From assembly GCA_904063045.1 (NCBI GenBank), contig CAJFCJ010000026.1:722964-786963 (forward strand): a stretch of 64,000 nt of DNA. The letters run 5' to 3'. This document shows, piece after piece, positions 59,758-64,000 of this stretch (positions are counted from its first letter, which is position 1; the number at the start of each line of letters is the position of its first letter). Made by a program: the position numbers and the translations under genes. This DNA is from Dimorphilus gyrociliatus (taxonomy: Eukaryota; Annelida; Polychaeta; Dinophilidae). The notes below the pieces were generated by a model. The model had not been told where the DNA came from, made no database searches, and saw only the letters and a program-made list of their open reading frames with translations.

Positions 59758-61917
59758 TTAAGGATATACATGACAAACTTCAATATCATGTATAGCGCCT
59801 TGTCGTCCAATCAGAATGGTAAAAAATATTCGCTTAACAAATTGAAAAGATGGATTACATTGAAATTTATAAGTGTTCAACTGGTCAATAGATTCCATAG
59901 TGTCGTTTAATGGACAATAGGTCTTTATCATATCGTCACTTTCATAATGAAATGTGACATTAATATAGTCATTTAAAGTATGACGATGTTTTAAAGTTAT
60001 TGTAGGATTGGACTGATTGAAAATATTAAAAGATTTTGTAGAGAGAAGACGCTCTTGAATAGTCAATTCTCTTCTTCCTATAACTGCACAAGTTTCGTAC
60101 AGATGATCAACAAGAGCATGGCTAAGAGACGGGCAAAGCGTATCATTTTCGAAGCTGATCACTCTTCCATCTGTAAGCGTGAAAAATAATGATAAGAACA
60201 GGGAGATTTGCAGTAGGGAATGGACTAAAGATTAAACCTGTATCATAAACACGGAATAGTTGAGTAGAACTATGAAAATTATTAAGAATATTAATCCCAG
60301 AAATGACGAATTGATGATTAAGATAAAGATTAAATAGAGAATTAAAATGATATTGAATTCCAGTCCCAATTGAAATTTTCCCATCTGAAAAATCAATCCA
60401 TAAATCATTCCAAACCTTACAATTCCATCTGTTTTCATTGTGAATAGGAATATCTTTATAATTGCCCGTTTCCAATACAATTACTTGTTGATTGTCGATT
60501 GTGGAAGATAAACGCATAGTAAGAACTCTTTCACCATCTTCATTTAGAAGCGTTACAATAGAATTCCTACAGTAAATATCATCTCTTTTATCGAAGATAC
60601 CAAAGCTAATCGCTGTCGATTTAATTGGTAAATAAAAGTTGGCGCTATCCTCAGCTTCTATTCCAAACTTCCTGTTCGGTTTTACTAGAATAATACAGTA
60701 CATTATGTACACACTGTATATATACAGTATTGTAATTAGGACAATTCTTTGGACACTTACATTGTGCAAAAACCTCAACAATTGATAATCCATTGTCGAA
60801 TTTGTAATAGAATTGTGTAAACGTTAATCTTACAGAACCTTCTATATTCTTTCCTCCGTAATACAAACAAACTCGACCACTATACGGTAAAGCAAGTTGC
60901 TGAATGCTTCCGGAACTCCAAGTGATAGATAAGCCTTTTGCTGTTCGCTGCATAGCGTAGCTGTTAAAGAAAAGAAAAACAACGATAAACATCCTAATTG
61001 ATTGATTGGTTGATTGATCCATACCGATTTGCGGTACAAAGTTTCATTGGTCGTATCTTATATGGAAATGTAACAAGTATATTATGACCGTAACAATTAC
61101 CCTGTCGACAATATACAGCCCAACCATAAAGCTGACTATTGATTTTATGAAAATAGTCTAAAGCATAAATGCATTTCCATTTAGAATTGTATTCATGAGA
61201 AGCTTGACAAGTTGCACCAATAAACCTATTAGCAACATTCGTATAGTATAAATCATTATTATCTTGGCCATTATCAATTGATTCTGAAATGATAGTTATG
61301 CTTTTGAATACAATCAATCTAAAACAACTAGTTATACCGTCGTATGCATAGGCTATAATACTACTTAATCCTACGTTTAAATAAGTAGAAGCTTGTAAAA
61401 CTTGAACTGTTATCCAATCTGAATGTTTTCCAACGTTATGATTGAGTAGAATACAACTATCGGGTATTCCTCTTTCAAAGTATACTTTAGCACTTGTTCC
61501 CTTACTAAATTGAACAATAGCAACGTCTATATGATAGATAGAGTCAACGAATCTTTGACTTAGGCATATTTCAGTAATATCGTAAGATTTTGAAAAGTCT
61601 ATCCGAATATATTTGGACGTACAAGTTTCTTTATTTGTACAAGAACTAGCCCATTCTGTTGATGATTCCCATAAAGGTTTCATTGCATTTTCGCACAAAG
61701 TATGTTCGTTAAACGACGAGTTTGTCGTACAAGATGAACCATACTTTTCACTTACAATATTTATAAGATTACCACCTGAAATTGTTAAAAAACAACAACA
61801 ACAAGAGATTTATAGGAAATTCACTGATAATCCTAATCGTTTACCTCTTTGATATGGAAAAATTGATGATATCTTGATAGAGATAATTAGATATAGTTTG
61901 AAAATTGCTATTATCAT
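59758..61917 (-). CDS. Secreted protein with discoidin-like and farnesoic-acid-methyltransferase-like modules
   Basis: Minus-strand exons from 61917 (MIIAIFKLYLIISIKISS) to the stop at 59758, spliced in frame across five introns. The first part has YIRIDFSKSYDITEICLSQR, an F5/8C/discoidin-like sandwich. After a Cys-rich linker comes ALPYSGRVCLYYGG, then a module with SANFYLPIKSTAISFGIFD and KVWNDLWIDFSDGKISIGTG. The latter fits the farnesoic-acid-O-methyltransferase-like (DUF3421 neighbour) beta domain, which is a binding module, not a proven enzyme. A last exon carries CAVIGRRELTIQE. Probably extracellular. One intron is phase 2, the others phase 1. Distantly related in composition to the F5/8C neighbours. 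Confidence 0.72.
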
Positions 61918-62752
61918 TCTCCTTTGGATAAACTATACGAAACGACTGATCTCTTCAGTATTCTAGTTAATATTTCACAGTTGAAACCAGCGAATATTAT
62001 ATTCAACAGCATTTCTTATTTATATATACAGTCAATAGGCCAATAGTTGAATTATTTAGATATGCATACTAAGAATTAGATTGACCTTCTGGAATCTAGC
62101 TATTCTCCTTGGATATTTTTTTAAATATTTAAACTAAGTGTCTCTTTCTCTTCTGCTTCTTCACGATACTTTCAATTAACTTTCAAGAGAAATAGACCTG
62201 CTTACGGTTCTCGTTGTAGAGATGTACTGTTCCTCAGTTCTTTCTGCTTGAATCTCTGACAATAGGACAATTCAAAGATAACACTTTTATACAATAAACA
62301 TAATTAGAACCTTTAATTGAATTTGTTCTTTTTTTCAACTTTTCTCGACTCAATCGAATTTTAGAAAGGAGAAAAAGTGCTTATTACACTATATAGCATT
62401 TACATTCATGCGATTTTCTTTGACGATGGCTGTAGGTGAACAAGAGCATGGATTTGAAGAGAAAGTCTGCTCAATCATCCTGTAATTAATAATGATATTA
62501 TCTAGGCATAAATCAATTGGAAAGTTCAATTTCTACAGTCTAATACAATGAGAAGATTATGGGGAAAATCTTTCCAAAAGAGAAGATGACTCGAAGAAGA
62601 AGAAAAGAAATGAGAGAGAGAGATTTTGAATATAGTCCAACTAAAAAAAATGACAAGGATTAAATGATCTGAACAAAGCAAACTGTTGAAAATGGAATTG
62701 TTGTATAGCATCTAGTAATAAACAAGACAATTGTTGCTATTTGAAATCAACG
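61918..62752. other. Intergenic
   Basis: AT-rich; small frames only. No gene supported. Confidence 0.4.
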
Positions 62753-63345
62753 TTAATCCTTGACACTTTCATCAATGAACAGTAGGCCTTCTTCATTTTC
62801 AACGTCAGGCTCGGTGTTGTGTGGTTGAAGCTTTTTCGTTGTATAACAAAGCTTCATCTTATCGCATGTATGATTGTGTTCCTTCCGTAGATTCGTAACG
62901 ACAAGGAAATTTCCAGTCGAGCCGGCAAACAGAGTAAATCCAGCCTTGCAGTCGGTTTTTCTTGTCCTGCGTTTGTTGAAAAGAGTATATAAAATAAATA
63001 GGAAGAAGAAGAAGAAGAAGAAGAAGAGTAGCACCTTTGTTTACGGATTCCTCTGCCTTTACTTTCGTAGGATCCCCACCTCTCGCACCGATATTTCACA
63101 TAGGAATATTTAATGTCATCCCTGAAGATATTGGAACAAAGATGAAAGCAATGAATAGTGAATTATAGTGATTATTGATACTTGAAATGTCTTAATGGCG
63201 CTTTCTTCCTGCCCCTTTCAAGGGTTGTAGAGTCAACGACGACGAAATGGCATTTTCCCTCCTTTTCGTATGAACTCAATGCAGAGAGAAAAGATTGAAA
63301 CGACGAATATTTGCTGCCTTCGTTAAGTTCTTCGTCCACTTCAAA
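62753..63345 (-). CDS. ZSWIM3-like / FAR1-type DNA-binding domain protein, 5' end unresolved
   Basis: Minus-strand exons about 63345-63182, 63121-63035 and 62966-62753. Spliced landmarks run FQSFLSALSSYEKEGKCHF, DIKYSYVKYRCERWGSY, ESKGRGIRKQRTRKTDCKAG and LRKEHNHTCD. A Phe-Cys start, a RRTRKTDC-like Cys, and a closing H-N-H with Cys match the N-terminal FAR1/WRKY-GCM1-like zinc-binding domain found in ZSWIM3 and in Mutator-like transposases. The SWIM or transposase part is absent, and the protein stops soon after an acidic tail (NEEGLLFIDESVKD). An intron holds a GAA microsatellite. The first exon start is not clear, so the 5' border is approximate. It may be a domesticated transposase-derived gene. 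Confidence 0.65.
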
Positions 63346-63399
63346 TATTCAAATATGAAAGAAAAATGAAAACATTTCAATATTTGAAAAACCGTCTCT

Positions 63400-64000
63400 G
63401 CCGGATGTTGTTTTTTTATTGTTAAATATAATTAAACATTCCTACTACAACGGCCATTATTAATCTATTCAATGTTATCCTATATTCATTTCAATTTAAA
63501 ACAAACTTTTCAATGGTTTTCTCCTACAAAATTCGCAATTTCACAATATCTCAGCTTCCAACTGACAGCCAGGGAAACGTTTCCTCCCGCCAATGTTGAA
63601 ACAACTACTTCCGGTTTCTCTCTGTAAAGTATAAAATACATTTAATAGATGACGATAAAACGACTAAACAACAAAAATCGCGTTCAGATTGCCTAGCTTC
63701 TCTCTTTTCTGAGAGTAAAAAGAACTTTTCTTAAAGCAAATTAATTACTTCTTTGAGAAGTTATCGGGTACCAGATTATAGAAATATAATTTCCGGTATA
63801 TGAGTCCATGGTACCGTACTGTACCACCGCCCAGTCAGTTTGGTTCTGACCAGACCCCCTGTTGTGCAGCAGGTTGAAATTTGCATGAATTTTTCTGTTT
63901 CCGAGAACTTTAAGTACTGATTTGCAAGCAACTCTTCTTTAAAATATGCTACGAGACTGTTGACTTTATGGTATGTGTTACCAACTTTTTTTTTCCAGCT
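63400..64000. other. Unassigned end of window
   Basis: May contain the missing 5' exon of the ZSWIM3-like gene. A GGTAC/GTACC hairpin occurs at about 63810-63825. No gene can be called. Confidence 0.35.

Overview
This window looks like nuclear DNA from a small-genome animal. It is strongly AT-rich, and protein genes are cut by very short introns of mostly about 50 to 95 bases with GT..AG borders. The gene content is metazoan: Ly6/uPAR proteins, a polycystin-1-like protein, F5/8 type C lectin-like proteins, PAN/apple proteins, an SLC16-like transporter, a class A GPCR, a THAP factor and a ZSWIM3-like protein. The compactness would fit a miniature lophotrochozoan genome such as the annelid Dimorphilus gyrociliatus, but that species guess is inference only. 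Gene models below were spliced by hand; most junctions keep the frame exactly.

0-10.3 kb: two Ly6 genes and two multi-module F5/8C-like genes on the + strand, the first of which has a frameshift. 10.3-17.6 kb: a decayed repeat region with Tc1 and mariner transposase remnants, a GC-richer island, an orphan F5/8C exon and a CCAATCA array. 17.6-24.6 kb: a large inverted repeat (arms about 1.46-1.50 kb) around a third F5/8C-like gene. The inner end of each arm is a TATA promoter facing inwards, followed by a spliced, apparently non-coding, hairpin-rich unit. A diverged third copy of this promoter plus RNA unit lies at 29.0-29.5 kb. 24.9-28.9 kb: three tRNA-Cys(GCA) genes, two minus-strand Ly6 genes and a Cys-rich surface protein. 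29.6-38.6 kb: one 2,850-residue polycystin-1-like gene.

39.2-46.2 kb (minus strand): a THAP protein, a decayed F5/8C-like pseudogene, an SLC16-like transporter, and a frameshifted member of a secreted helical family. 47.3-59.2 kb: three more members of that helical family, a PAN/apple protein, a secreted amphipathic-repeat protein, a PAN-F5/8C-PAN protein and a GPCR. 59.7-64 kb: a discoidin-like gene with a farnesoic-acid-methyltransferase-like module, and a ZSWIM3-like gene.

Most genes encode secreted or GPI-anchored proteins with a signal-peptide exon and phase-1 introns, arranged as local paralogue pairs, often inverted. This is a birth-and-death cluster of extracellular proteins that could act in recognition, mucus or adhesion. 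The most unusual candidate system is the family of TATA-driven spliced hairpin RNAs; the most unusual protein family is the four-member secreted helical family.
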